A stretch of 64,000 bases of DNA from the NCBI RefSeq assembly GCF_051020975.1, contig NW_027478166.1:11347501-11411500 (forward strand), read 5' to 3'. Of this stretch, positions 45,928 to 60,406 are shown one piece after another (position 1 is the first letter of the stretch; each line of letters begins with the position of its first letter). Below the pieces are notes generated by a model, which made no database searches, was not told the DNA's origin, and saw only the letters and a list, made by a program, of their open reading frames with translations. Source of the stretch: Osmia lignaria lignaria (Eukaryota; Arthropoda; Insecta; Hymenoptera; Megachilidae). Both the position numbers and the translations under genes were made by a program.

Positions 45928-48900
45928 TCAGATGCGTAGTTCTCGAGATATATCAAGATATTTAAAAGTTCCGAAGCCGCACCAACATAATAGAGATACA
46001 GAAACACCGTGGCCCCTCTCTTTGAGATAACTCTGCACAATTGCGAGCTGCAAATGCCACTTCCAGCTTAGCTGTGCAGAAGAGGAACAACAAGAAGAAG
46101 AAATATCTCGAAATATGTCCGTCAGGCCCCTTCCCTTGAGATAAATCTGCAAATATCTCGGAAACGAAGCGAGCTATGGCAAAATGTTAAGAGACCTTTT
46201 TTGTAGAGAATTATGTTTCCTACCTTTATGTTGTATGATATTTTTTGATCAGACGCGTAGTTCTCGAGATATATCAAGATATTTAAAAGTTCCGAAGCCG
46301 CACCAACATAATAGAGATACAGAAACACCGTGGCTCCTTTCTTTGAGATAACTCTGCACTATTGCGACCTGGAAATGCCACTTCCAGTTTAGCTGTGCAG
46401 AAGAAGAACAACAAGAAGAAGAAATATCTCGAAATATGTCCGTTAGGCCCCTTCCCTTGAGATAAATCTGCAAATATCTCGGAAACGAATCGAGCTATGG
46501 CAAAATGTTAAGAGACCTTTTTTGTAGAGAATTATGTTTCCTACTTTTTATGTTCTATGATATTTTTCGATCAGAGGCGTAGTTCTCGAGATATATCAAG
46601 ATATTTAAAAGTTCCGAAGCCGCACCAACATAATAGAGATACAGAAACACCGTGGCCCCTCTCTTTGAGATAACTCTGCACTATTGCGAGCTGGAAATGC
46701 CACTTCCAGTTTAGCTGTGCAGAAGAAGAACAACAAGAAGAAGCAATATCTCGAAATATGTCCGTTAGGCCCCTTCCCTTGAGAGAAATCTGCAAATATC
46801 TCGGAAACGAAGCGAGCTATGGCAAAATGTTAACAGACTTTTTTGTAGAGAATTAAGTTTCCTACTTTTTATGTTCTATGATATTTTTTGATCAGACGCG
46901 TAGTTCTCGAGATATATCAAGATATTTAAAAGTTCCGAAGCCGCACCAACATAATAGAGATACAGAAACACCGTGGCCCCTTTCTTTGAGATAACTCTGC
47001 ACCTTGCGAGCTGCAAATGCCACTTCCAGCTTAGCTGTGCAGAAGAAGAACAACAAGAAGAAGAAATATCTCGAAATATGTCCGTCAGGCCCCTTCCCTT
47101 GAGATAAATCTGCAAATATCTCGGAAACCAAGCGAGCTATGGCAAAATGTTAAGAGACCTTTTTTGTAGCGAATTAAGTTTCCTACTTTTTATGTTCTAT
47201 GATATTTTTGGATCAGATGCGTAGTTCTCGAGATATATCAAGATATTTAAAAGTTCCGAAGCCGCACCAACATAATAGAGATACAGAAACACCGTGGCCC
47301 CTTTCTTTCAGATAGCTATGCACTATTGCGAGCTGCAAATGCCACTTCCAGCTTAGCTGTGCAGAAGAAGAACAACAAGAAGAAGAAATATCTCGAAATA
47401 TGTCCGTCAGGCCCCTTCCCTTGAGATAAATCTGCAAATATCTCGGAAACGAAGCGAGCTATGGCAAAATGTTAAGAGACCTTTTTTGTAGAGAATTATG
47501 TTTCCTACTTTTTATGTTCTATGATATTTTTTGATCAGACGCGTAGTTCTCGAGATATATCAAGATATTTAAAAGTTCCGAAGCCGCACCAACATAATAG
47601 AGATACAGAAACACCGTGGCTCCTTTCTTTGAGATAACTCTGCACTATTGCGACCTGGAAATGCCACTTCCAGTTTAGCTGTGCAGAAGAAGAACAACAA
47701 GAAGAAGAAATATCTCGAAATATGTCCGTTAGGCCCCTTCCCTTGAGATAAATCTGCAAATATCTCAGAAACGAAGCGAGCTATGGCAAAATGTTAAGAG
47801 ACCTTTTTTGTAGAGAATTAAGTTTCCTACGTTTTATGTTCTATGATATTTTTTGATCAGATGCGTAGTTCTCGAGATATATCAAGATATTTAAAAGTTC
47901 CGAAGCCGCACCAACATAATAGAGATACAGAAACACCGTGGCCCCTTTCTTTGAGATAACTCTGCACTATTGCGAGCTGCAAATGCCACTTCCAGCTTAG
48001 CTGTGCAGAAGAAGAACAACAAGAAGAAGAAATATCTCGAAATATGTCCGTCAGGCCCCTTCCCTTGAGATAAATCTGCAAATATCTCGGAAACGAAGCG
48101 AGCTATGGCAAAATGTTAAGAGACGTTTTTTGTAGAGAATTATGTTTCCTACAATTTATGTTCTATGATATTTTTTGATCAGAAGCGTAGTTTTCGAGAT
48201 ATATCGAGATATTTAAAAGTTCCGAAGCCGCACCAACATAATAGAGATACAGAAACACCGTGGCCCCTTTCTTTGAGATAACTCTGCACTAGTGCGAGCC
48301 GCAAATGCCACTTCCAGCTTAGCTGTGCAGAAGAAGAACAACAAGAAGAAGAAATATCTCGAAATATGTCCGTCAGGCCCCTTCCCTTGAGATAAATCTG
48401 CAAATATCTCGGAAACGAAGCGAGCTATTGCAAAATGTTAAGAGACCTTTTTTGTAGAGAATTGAGTTTCCTACTTTTTATGTTCTATGAAATTTTTTGA
48501 TCAGATGCGTATTTCTCGAGATATATCAAGATATTTAAAAGTTAAGAAGCCGCACCAACATAATAGAGATACAGAAACACCGTGGCCCCTCTCTTTGAGA
48601 TAACTCTGCACCTTGCGAGCTGCAAATGCCACTTCCAGCTTAGCTGTGCAGAAGAAGAACAACAAGAAGAAGAAATATCTCGAAATATGTCCGTCAGGCC
48701 CCTTACCTTGAGATAAATCTGCAAATATCTCGGAAACCAAGCGAGCTATGGCAAAATGTTAAGAGACCTTTTTTGTAGAGAATTAAGTTTCCTACTTTTT
48801 ATCTTCTATGATATTTTCTGATCAGATGCGTAGTTCTCGAGATATATCAAGATATTTAAAAGTTCCGAAGCCGCACCAACATAATAGAGATACAGAAACA

Positions 48901-51900
48901 CCGTGGCCCCTCTCTTTGAGATAACTCTGCACAATTGCGAGCTGCAAATGCCACTTCCAGCTTAGCTGTGCAGAAGAGGAACAACAAGAAGAAGAAATAT
49001 CTCGAAATATGTCCGTCAGGCCCCTTCCCTTGAGATAAATCTGCAAATATCTCGGAAACGAAGCGAGCTATGGCAAAATGTTAAGAGACCTTTTTTGTAG
49101 AGAATTATGTTTCCTACCTTTATGTTGTATGATATTTTTTGATCAGACGCGTAGTTGTCGAGATATATCAAGATATTTAAAAGTTCCGAAGCCGCACCAA
49201 CATAATAGAGATACAGAAACACCGTGGCTCCTTTCTTTGAGATAACTCTGCACTATTGCGACCTGGAAATGCCACTTCCAGTTTAGCTGTGCAGAAGAAG
49301 AACAACAAGAAGAAGAAATATCTCGAAATATGTCCGTTAGGCCCCTTCCCTTGAGATAAATCTGCAAATGTCTCGGAAACGAATCGAGCTATGGCAAAAT
49401 GTTAAGAGACCTTTTTTGTAGAGAATTATGTTTCCTACTTTTTATGTTCTATGATATTTTTCGATCAGAGGCGTAGTTCTCGAGATATATCAAGATATTT
49501 AAAAGTTCCGAAGCCGCACCAACATAATAGAGATACAGAAACACCGTGGCCCCTCTCTTTGAGATAACTCTGCACTATTGCGAGCTGGAAATGCCACTTC
49601 CAGTTTAGCTGTGCAGAAGAAGAACAACAAGAAGAAGCAATATCTCGAAATATGTCCGTTAGGCCCCTTCCCTTGAGAGAAATCTGCAAATATCTCGGAA
49701 ACGAAGCGAGCTATGGCAAAATGTTAACAGACTTTTTTGTAGAGAATTAAGTTTCCTACTTTTTATGTTCTATGATATTTTTTGATCAGACGCGTAGTTC
49801 TCGAGATATATCAAGATATTTAAAAGTTCCGAAGCCGCACCAACATAATAGAGATACAGAAACACCGTGGCCCCTTTCTTTGAGATAACTCTGCACCTTG
49901 CGAGCTGCAAATGCCACTTCCAGCTTAGCTGTGCAGAAGAAGAACAACAAGAAGAAGAAATATCTCGAAATATGTCCGTCAGGCCCCTTCCCTTGAGATA
50001 AATCTGCAAATATCTCGGAAACCAAGCGAGCTATGGCAAAATGTTAAGAGACCTTTTTTGTAGCGAATTAAGTTTCCTACTTTTTATGTTCTATGATATT
50101 TTTGGATCAGATGCGTAGTTCTCGAGATATATCAAGATATTTAAAAGTTCCGAAGCCGCACCAACATAATAGAGATACAGAAACACCGTGGCCCCTTTCT
50201 TTCAGATAGCTATGCACTATTGCGAGCTGCAAATGCCACTTCCAGCTTAGCTGTGCAGAAGAAGAACAACAAGAAGAAGAAATATCTCGAAATATGTCCG
50301 TCAGGCCCCTTCCCTTGAGATAAATCTGCAAATATCTCGGAAACGAAGCGAGCTATGGCAAAATGTTAAGAGACCTTTTTTGTAGAGAATTATGTTTCCT
50401 ACTTTTTATGTTCTATGATATTTTTTGATCAGACGCGTAGTTCTCGAGATATATCAAGATATTTAAAAGTTCCGAAGCCGCACCAACATAATAGAGATAC
50501 AGAAACACCGTGGCTCCTTTCTTTGAGATAACTCTGCACTATTGCGACCTGGAAATGCCACTTCCAGTTTAGCTGTGCAGAAGAAGAACAACAAGAAGAA
50601 GAAATATCTCGAAATATGTCCGTTAGGCCCCTTCCCTTGAGATAAATCTGCAAATATCTCAGAAACGAAGCGAGCTATGGCAAAATGTTAAGAGACCTTT
50701 TTTGTAGAGAATTAAGTTTCCTACGTTTTATGTTCTATGATATTTTTTGATCAGATGCGTAGTTCTCGAGATATATCAAGATATTTAAAAGTTCCGAAGC
50801 CGCACCAACATAATAGAGATACAGAAACACCGTGGCCCCTTTCTTTGAGATAACTCTGCACTATTGCGAGCTGCAAATGCCACTTCCAGCTTAGCTGTGC
50901 AGAAGAAGAACAACAAGAAGAAGAAATATCTCGAAATATGTCCGTCAGGCCCCTTCCCTTGAGATAAATCTGCAAATATCTCGGAAACGAAGCGAGCTAT
51001 GGCAAAATGTTAAGAGACGTTTTTTGTAGAGAATTATGTTTCCTACAATTTATGTTCTATGATATTTTTTGATCAGAAGCGTAGTTTTCGAGATATATCG
51101 AGATATTTAAAAGTTCCGAAGCCGCACCAACATAATAGAGATACAGAAACACCGTGGCCCCTTTCTTTGAGATAACTCTGCACTAGTGCGAGCCGCAAAT
51201 GCCACTTCCAGCTTAGCTGTGCAGAAGAAGAACAACAAGAAGAAGAAATATCTCGAAATATGTCCGTCAGGCCCCTTCCCTTGAGATAAATCTGCAAATA
51301 TCTCGGAAACGAAGCGAGCTATTGCAAAATGTTAAGAGACCTTTTTTGTAGAGAATTGAGTTTCCTACTTTTTATGTTCTATGAAATTTTTTCATCAGAT
51401 GCGTATTTCTCGAGATATATCAAGATATTTAAAAGTTAAGAAGCCGCACCAACATAATAGAGATACAGAAACACCGTGGCCCCTCTCTTTGAGATAACTC
51501 TGCACAATTGCGAGCTGCAAATGCCACTTCCAGCTTAGCTGTGCAGAAGAGGAACAACAAGAAGAAGAAATATCTCGAAATATGTCCGTCAGGCCCCTTC
51601 CCTTGAGATAAATCTGCAAATATCTCGGAAACGAAGCGAGCTATGGCAAAATGTTAAGAGACCTTTTTTGTAGAGAATTAAGTTTCCTACTTTTTATCTT
51701 CTATGATATTTTCTGATCAGATGCGTAGTTCTCGAGATATATCAAGATATTTAAAAGTTCCGAAGCCGCACCAACATAATAGAGATACAGAAACACCGTG
51801 GCCCCTCTCTTTGAGATAACTCTGCACAATTGCGAGCTGCAAATGCCACTTCCAGCTTAGCTGTGCAGAAGAGGAACAACAAGAAGAAGAAATATCTCGA

Positions 51901-54289
51901 AATATGTCCGTCAGGCCCCTTCCCTTGAGATAAATCTGCAAATATCTCGGAAACGAAGCGAGCTATGGCAAAATGTTAAGAGACCTTTTTTGTAGAGAAT
52001 TATGTTTCCTACCTTTATGTTGTATGATATTTTTTGATCAGACGCGTAGTTCTCGAGATATATCAAGATATTTAAAAGTTCCGAAGCCGCACCAACATAA
52101 TAGAGATACAGAAACACCGTGGCTCCTTTCTTTGAGATAACTCTGCACTATTGCGACCTGGAAATGCCACTTCCAGTTTAGCTGTGCAGAAGAAGAACAA
52201 CAAGAAGAAGAAATATCTCGAAATATGTCCGTTAGGCCCCTTCCCTTGAGATAAATCTGCAAATATCTCGGAAACGAATCGAGCTATGGCAAAATGTTAA
52301 GAAACCTTTTTTGTAGAGAATTATGTTTCCTACTTTTTATGTTCTATGATATTTTTCGATCAGAGGCGTAGTTCTCGAGATATATCAAGATATTTAAAAG
52401 TTCCGAAGCCGCACCAACATAATAGAGATACAGAAACACCGTGGCCCCTCTCTTTGAGATAACTCTGCACTATTGCGAGCTGGAAATGCCACTTCCAGTT
52501 TAGCTGTGCAGAAGAAGAACAACAAGAAGAAGCAATATCTCGAAATATGTCCGTTAGGCCCCTTCCCTTGAGAGAAATCTGCAAATATCTCGGAAACGAA
52601 GCGAGCTATGGCAAAATGTTAACAGACTTTTTTGTAGAGAATTAAGTTTCCTACTTTTTATGTTCTATGATATTTTTTGATCAGACGCGTAGTTCTCGAG
52701 ATATATCAAGATATTTAAAAGTTCCGAAGCCGCACCAACATAATAGAGATACAGAAACACCGTGGCCCCTTTCTTTGAGATAACTCTGCACCTTGCGAGC
52801 TGCAAATGCCACTTCCAGCTTAGCTGTGCAGAAGAAGAACAACAAGAAGAAGAAATATCTCGAAATATGTCCGTCAGGCCCCTTCCCTTGAGATAAATCT
52901 GCAAATATCTCGGAAACGAAGCGAGCTATGGCAAAATGTTAAGAGACCTTTTTTGTAGCGAATTAAGTTTCCTACTTTTTATGTTCTATGATATTTTTGG
53001 ATCAGATGCGTAGTTCTCGAGATATATCAAGATATTTAAAAGTTCCGAAGCAGCACCAACATAATAGAGATACAGAAACACCGTGGCCCCTTTCTTTCAG
53101 ATAGCTATGCACTATTGCGAGCTGCAAATGCCACTTCCAGCTTAGCTGTGCAGAAGAAGAACAACAAGAAGAAGAAATATCTCGAAATATGTCCGTCAGG
53201 CCCCTTCCCTTGAGATAAATCTGCAAATATCTCGGAAACGAAGCGAGCTATGGCAAAATGTTAAGAGACCTTTTTTGTAGAGAATTATGTTTCCTACTTT
53301 TTATGTTCTATGATATTTTTTGATCAGACGCGTAGTTCTCGAGATATATCAAGATATTTAAAAGTTCCGAAGCCGCACCAACATAATAGAGATACAGAAA
53401 CACCGTGGCTCCTTTCTTTGAGATAACTCTGCACTATTGCGACCTGGAAATGCCACTTCCAGTTTAGCTGTGCAGAAGAAGAACAACAAGAAGAAGAAAT
53501 ATCTCGAAATATGTCCGTTAGGCCCCTTCCCTTGAGATAAATCTGCAAATATCTCAGAAACGAAGCGAGCTATGGCAAAATGTTAAGAGACCTTTTTTGT
53601 AGAGAATTAAGTTTCCTACGTTTTATGTTCTATGATATTTTTTGATCAGATGCGTAGTTCTCGAGATATATCAAGATATTTAAAAGTTCCGAAGCCGCAC
53701 CAACATAATAGAGATACAGAAACACCGTGGCCCCTTTCTTTGAGATAACTCTGCACTATTGCGAGCTGCAAATGCCACTTCCAGCTTAGCTGTGCAGAAG
53801 AAGAGCAACAAGAAGAAGAAATATCTCGAAATATGTCCGTCAGGCCCCTTCCCTTGAGATAAATCTGCAAATATCTCGGAAACGAAGCGAGCTATGGCAA
53901 AATGTTAAGAGACGTTTTTTGTAGAGAATTATGTTTCCTACAATTTATGTTCTATGATATTTTTTGATCAGAAGCGTAGTTTTCGAGATATATCGAGATA
54001 TTTAAAAGTTCCGAAGCCGCACCAACATAATAGAGATACAGAAACACCGTGGCCCCTTTCTTTGAGATAACTCTGCACTAGTGCGAGCCGCAAATGCCAC
54101 TTCCAGCTTAGCTGTGCAGAAGAAGAACAACAAGAAGAAGAAATATCTCGAAATATGTCCGTCAGGCCCCTTCCCTTGAGATAAATCTGCAAATATCTCG
54201 GAAACGAAGCGAGCTATGGCAAAATGTTAAGAGACCTTTTTTGTAGAGAATTATGTTTCCTACTTTTTATGTTCTATGATATTTTTTGA
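45928..54289. repeat. HOR block C: 9-monomer unit, about 2895 bp, three copies
   Basis: Copies start at 45928, 48822 and 51717 (spacings 2894 and 2895). Each contains, in order, a monomer ending CCTACCTTTATGTTGTATG, one with GACCTGGAAATG, one with GAAGAAGCAATATC, one with TGCACCTTGCG, and one entered through TTTTTGGATCAG and carrying TTCAGATAGCTATG. The ninth monomer of copy 3 (from 54290) differs from its counterparts. Confidence 0.85.
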
Positions 54290-54933
54290 TCAGACGCGTA
54301 GTTCTCGAGATATATCAAGATATTTAAAAGTTCCGAAGCCGCACCAACATAATAGAGATACAGAAACACCGTGGCCCCTCTCTTTGAGATAACTCTGCAC
54401 TATTGCGAGCTGCAAATGCCACTTCCAGCTTAGCTGTGCAGAAGAGGAACAACAAGAAGAAGAAATATCTCGGAATATGTCCGTCAGGCCCCTTCCCTTG
54501 AGATAAATCTGCAAATATCTCGGAAACGATGCCAGGTATGGGAAAATGTTAAGAGACATTTTTTGTAGAGAATTAGGTTCCCTACTTTTTATCTTCTATG
54601 ATATTTTTTGATCAGATGCGTAGTTCTCGAGATATATCAAGATATTTAAAAGTTCCGAAGCCGCACCAACATAATAGAGATACAGAAACACCGTGGCCCC
54701 TTTCTTTGAGATAACTCTGCACTATTGCGAGCTGTAAATGCCACTTCCAGCTTAGCTGTGCAGAAGAAGAACAACAAGAAGAAGAAATATCTCGAAATAT
54801 GTCCGTCAGGCCCCTTCCCTTGAGATATATCTGCAAATATCTCGGAAACGAAGCGAGCTATGGCAAAATGTGAAGAGACCTTTTTTGTAGAGAATTATGT
54901 TTCCTACAATTTACGTTCTATGATATTTTTTGA

Positions 54934-57831
54934 TCAGAAGCGTAGTTTTCGAGATATATCGAGATATTTAAAAGTTCCGAAGCCGCACCAACATAATGGA
55001 GATACAGAAACACCGTGGCCCCTTTCTTTCAGATAACTATGCACTATTGCGAGCTGCCAATGCCACTTCCAGCTTAGCTGTGCAGAAGAAGAACAACAAG
55101 AAGAAGAAATATCTCGAAATATGTCCGTCAGGCCCCTTACCATGAGATAAATCTGCAAATATCTCGGAAACGAAGCGAGCTATGGCAAAATGTTAAGAGA
55201 CCTTTTTTGTAGAGAATTAAGTTTCCTACTTTTTATCTTCTATGATATTTTCTGATCAGATTCGTAGTTCTCGAGATATATCAAGATATTTAAAAGTTCC
55301 GAAGCCGCACCAACATAATAGAGATACAGAAACACCGTGGCCCCTCTCTTTGAGATAACTCTGCACAATTGCGAGCTGCAAATGCCACTTCCAGCTTAGC
55401 TGTGCAGAAGAAGAACAACAAGAAGAAGAAATATCTCGAAATATGTCCGTCAGGCCCCTTCCCTTGAGATAAATCGGCAAGTATCTCGGAAACGAAGCGA
55501 GCTATGGCAAAATGTTAAGAGACCTTTTTTGTAGACAATTATGTTTCCTACAATTTATGTTCTATGATATTTTTTGATCAGATGCGTAGTTCTCGAGATA
55601 TATCAAGATATTTAAAAGTTCCGAAGCCGCACCAACATAATAGAGATACAGAAACACCGTGGCCCCTCTCTTTGAGATAACTCTGCACTATTGCGAGCTG
55701 GAAATGCCACGTCCAGTTTAGCTGTGCAGAAGAAGAACAACAAGAAGAAGAAATATCTCGAAATATGTCCGTCAGGCCCCTTCCTTTGAGATAAATCTGC
55801 AAATATCTCGGAAACGAAGCGAGCTATGGCAAAATGTTAAGAGACCTTTTCTGTAGAGAATTAAGTTTTCTACTTTTTATGTTCCATGATATTTTTTGAT
55901 CAGATGCGTAGTTCTCGAGATACATCAAGATCTTTAAAAGTTCTGAAGCTGCACCAACATAATAGAGATACAGAAACACCGTGGCCCCTTTCTTTGAGAT
56001 AACTCTGCACTATTGCGAGCTGCAAATGCCACTTCCAGCTTAGCTGTGCAGAAGAAGAACAACAAGAAGAAGAAATATCACGAAATATGTCCGTTAGGCC
56101 CCTTCCCTTGAGATAAATCTGCAAATATCTCGGAAACGAAGCGAGCTATGGCAAAATGTTAACAGACCTTTTTTGTAGCGAATTAAGTTTCCTACTTTTT
56201 ATGTTCTATGATATTTTTTGATCAGATGCGTAGTTCTCGAGATATATCAAGATATTTAAAAGTTCCGAAGCCGCACCAACATAATACAGATACAGAAACA
56301 CCGTGGCCCATTTATTTCAGATAGCTATGCACTATTGCGAGCTGCAAATGCCACTTCCAGCTTAGCTGTGCAGAAGAAGAACAACAAGAAGAAGAAATAT
56401 CTCGAAATATGTCCGTCAGGCCCCTTCCCTTGAGATATATCTGCAAATATCTCGGAAACGAAGCGAGCTATGGCAAAATGTGAAGAGACCTTTTTTGTAG
56501 AGAATTATGTTTCCTACAATTTATGTTCTATGATATTTTTTGATCAGAAGCGTAGTTTTCGAGATATATCGAGATATTTAAAAGTTCCGAAGCCGCACCA
56601 ACATAATGGAGATACAGAAACACCGTGGCCCCTTTCTTTCAGATAACTATGCACTATTGCGAGCTGCAAATGCCACTTCCAGCTTAGCTGTGCAGAAGAA
56701 GAACAACAAGAAGAAGAAATATCTCGAAATATGTCCGTCAGGCCCCTTACCATGAGATAAATCTGCAAATATCTCGGAAACGAAGCGAGCTATGGCAAAA
56801 TGTTAAGAGACCTTTTTTGTAGAGAATTAAGTTTCCTACTTTTTATCTTCTATGATATTTTCTGATCAGATTCGTAGTTCTCGAGATATATCAAGATATT
56901 TAAAAGTTCCGAAGCCGCACCAACATAATAGAGATACAGAAACACCGTCGCCCCTCTCTTTGAGATAACTCTGCACAATTGCGAGCTGCAAATGCCACTT
57001 CCAGCTTAGCTGTGCAGAAGAAGAACAACAAGAAGAAGAAATATCTCGAAATATGTCCGTCAGGCCCCTTCCCTTGAGATAAATCGGCAAGTATCTCGGA
57101 AACGAAGCGAGCTATGGCAAAATGTTAAGAGACCTTTTTTGTAGACAATTATGTTTCCTACAATTTGTGTTCTATGATATTTTTTGATCAGATGCGTAGT
57201 TCTCGAGATATATGAAGATATTTAAAAGTTCCGAAGCCGCACCAACATAATAGAGATACAGAAACACCGTGGCCCCTCTCTTTGAGATAACTCTGCACTA
57301 TTGCGAGCTGGAAATGCCACGTCCAGTTTAGCTGTGCAGAAGAAGAACAACAAGAAGAAGAAATATCTCGAAATATGTCCGTCAGGCCCCTTCCCTTGAG
57401 ATAAATCTGCAAATATCTCGGAAACGAAGCGAGCTATGGCAAAATGTTAAGAGACCTTTTCTGTAGAGAATTAAGTTTTCTACTTTTTATGTTCGATGAT
57501 ATTTTTTGATCAGATGCGTAGTTCTCGAGATACATCAAGATATTTAAAAGTTCTGAAGCTGCACCAACATAATAGAGATACAGAAACACCGTGGCCCCTT
57601 TCTTTGAGATAACTCTGCACTAGTGCGAGCCGCAAATGCCACTTCCAGCTTAGCTGTGCAGAAGAAGAACAACAAGAAGAAGAAATATCTGGAAATATGT
57701 CCGTTAGGCCCCTTCCCTTGAGATAAATCTGCAAATATCTCGGAAACGAAGCGAGCTATGGCAAAATGTTGAGAGACCTTTTTTGTAGAGAATTAAGTTT
57801 CCTACTATTTATGTTCTATGATATTTTTGGA
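54934..57831. repeat. HOR block D: 5-monomer unit, 1610 bp, two copies
   Basis: Monomers starting at 54934, 55256, 55578 and 55900 recur at 56544, 56866, 57188 and 57510. Markers are ATAATGGAGATACAG with TTACCATGAG, AAATCGGCAAGTATC, CCACGTCCAG, and GTTCTGAAGCTGCACC. The fifth monomer of the second copy is of a different type. Confidence 0.8.
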
Positions 57832-60406
57832 TCAGATGCGTAGTTCTCGAGATATATCAAGATATTTAAAAGTTCCGAAGCCGCACCAACATAATAGAGA
57901 TACAGAAACACCGTGGCCCCTTTCTTTGAGATATATCTGCACTATTGCGAGCTGCAAATGCCACTTCCAGCTTAGCTGCGCAGAAGAAGAACAACAAGAA
58001 GAAGAAATATCTCGAAATATGTCCGTCAGGCCCCTTCCCTTGAGATAAATCTGCAAATATCTCGGAAACGAAGCGAGCTATGGCAAAATGTTAAGATACC
58101 TTTTTTGTAGAGAATTAAGTTTCCTACTTTTTATCTTCTATGATATTTTTTGATCAGACGCGTAGTTCTCGAGATATATCAAGATATTTAAAAGTTCCGA
58201 AGCCGCACCAACATAATAGAGATACAGAAACACCGTGGCCCCTTTCTTTGAGATAACTCTGCACTATTGCGAGCTGCAAATGCCACTTCCAGCTTAGCTG
58301 TGCAGAAGAAGAACAACAAGAAGAAGAAATATCTCGAAATATGTCCGTCAGGCCCCTTCCCTTGAGATAAATCTGCAAATATCTCGGAAACGAAGCGAGC
58401 TATGGCAAAATGTTAAGAGACCTTTTTTGACGAGAATTATGTTTCCTACAATTTATGTTCTATGATATTTTTTGATCAGAAGCGTAGTTTTCGAGATATA
58501 TCGAGATATTTGAAAGTTCCGAGGCCGCACCAACATAATAGAGATACAGAAACACCGTGGCCCCTTTCGTTGAGATAACTCTGCACTAGTGCGAGCCGCA
58601 AATGCCACTTCCAGCTTAGCTGTGCAGAAGAAGAACAACAAGAAGAAGAAATATCTCGAAATATGTCCGTCAGGCCCCTTCCCTTGAGATAAATCTGCAA
58701 ATATCTCGGAAACGAAGCGAGCTATGGCAAAATGTTAAGAGACCTTTTTTGTAGAGAATTAAGTTTCCTACTTTTTATGTTCTACGATATTTTTTGATCA
58801 GATGCGTAGTTCTCGAGATATATCAAGATATTCAAAAGTTCCGAAGCCGCACCAACATAATAGAGATACAGAAACACCGTGGCCCCTTTCTTTGAGATAA
58901 CTCTGCACTATTGCGAGCTGCAAATGCCACTTCCAGCTTAGCTGTGCAGTGGAAGAACAACAAGAAGAAGAAATATCTCGAAATATGTCCGTCAGGCCCC
59001 TTCCCTTGAGATAAATCTGCAAATATCTCGGAAACGAAGCGAGCTATGGCAAAATGTTAAGAGACTTTTTTGTAGAGAATTAAGTTTCCTACTTTTTATG
59101 TTCTATGATATTTTTTGATCAGATGCGTAGTTCTCGAGATATATCAAGATATTCAAAAGTTTCGAAGCCGCACCAACATAATAGAGATACAGAAACACCG
59201 TGGCCCCTTTCTTTGAGATAACTCTGCACTATTGCGAGCTGCAAATGCCACTTCCAGCTTAGCTGTGCAGTGGAAGAACAACAAGAAGAAGAAATATCTC
59301 GAAATATGTCCGTCAGGCCAGTTCCTTTGAGCTGAATCTGCAAATATCTCGGAAACGAAGCGAGCTATGGCAAAATGTTAAGAGACGTTTTTTGTAGAGA
59401 ATTATGTTTCCTACAATTTATGTTCTATGATGTTTTTTGATCAGAAGCGTAGTTCTCGAGATATATCAAGATATTTAAAAGTTCCGAAGCCGCACCAACA
59501 TAATAGAGATACAGAAACACCGTGGCCCCTTTCTTTGAGATTACTCTGCACTATTGCGAGCTACAAATGCCACTTTCAGCTTAGCTGTACAGAAGAAGAA
59601 CAACAAGAAGAAGAAATATCTCGAAATATGTCCGTCAGGCCCCTTCCCTTGAGATAAATCTGCAAATATCTCGGAACCGATGCCAGGTATGGGAAAATGT
59701 TAAGAGACCTTTTTTGTAGAGAATTAAGTTCCCTACTTTTTATCTTCTATGATATTTTTTGATCAGATGCGTAGTTCTCGAGATATATCAAGATATTTAG
59801 AAGTTCCGAAGCCGCACCAACATAATAGAGATACAGAAACACCGTGGCCCCTTTCTTTGAGATAACTCTGCACTATTGCGAGCTGTAAATGCCACTTCCA
59901 GCTTAGCTGTGCAGAAGAAGAACAACAAGAAGAAGAAATATCTCGAAATATGTCCGTCAGGCCCCTTCCCTTGAGATATATCTGCAAATATCTCGGAAAC
60001 GAAGCGAGCTATGGCAAAATGTTAAGAGACGTTTTTTGTAGAGAATTATGTTTCCTACAATTTATCTTCTATGATATTTTTCGATCAGAAGCGTAGTTCT
60101 CGAGATATATCAAGATATTTAAAAGTTCCGAAGCCGCACCAACATAATAGGGATACAGAAACACCGTGGCCCCGTTCTTTGAGATAACTCTGCACTAGTG
60201 CGAGCCGCAAATGCCACTTCCAGCTTAGCTGTGCAGAAGAAGAACAACAAGAAGAAGAAATATCTCGAAATATGTCCGTCAGGCCCCTTCCCTTGAGATA
60301 AATATGCAAATATCTCGGAAACGAAGCGAGCTATGGCAAAATGTTAAGCGACCTTTTTTGTAGAGAATTAAGTTTCCTACTTTTTATGTTCTATGATATT
60401 TTTTGA

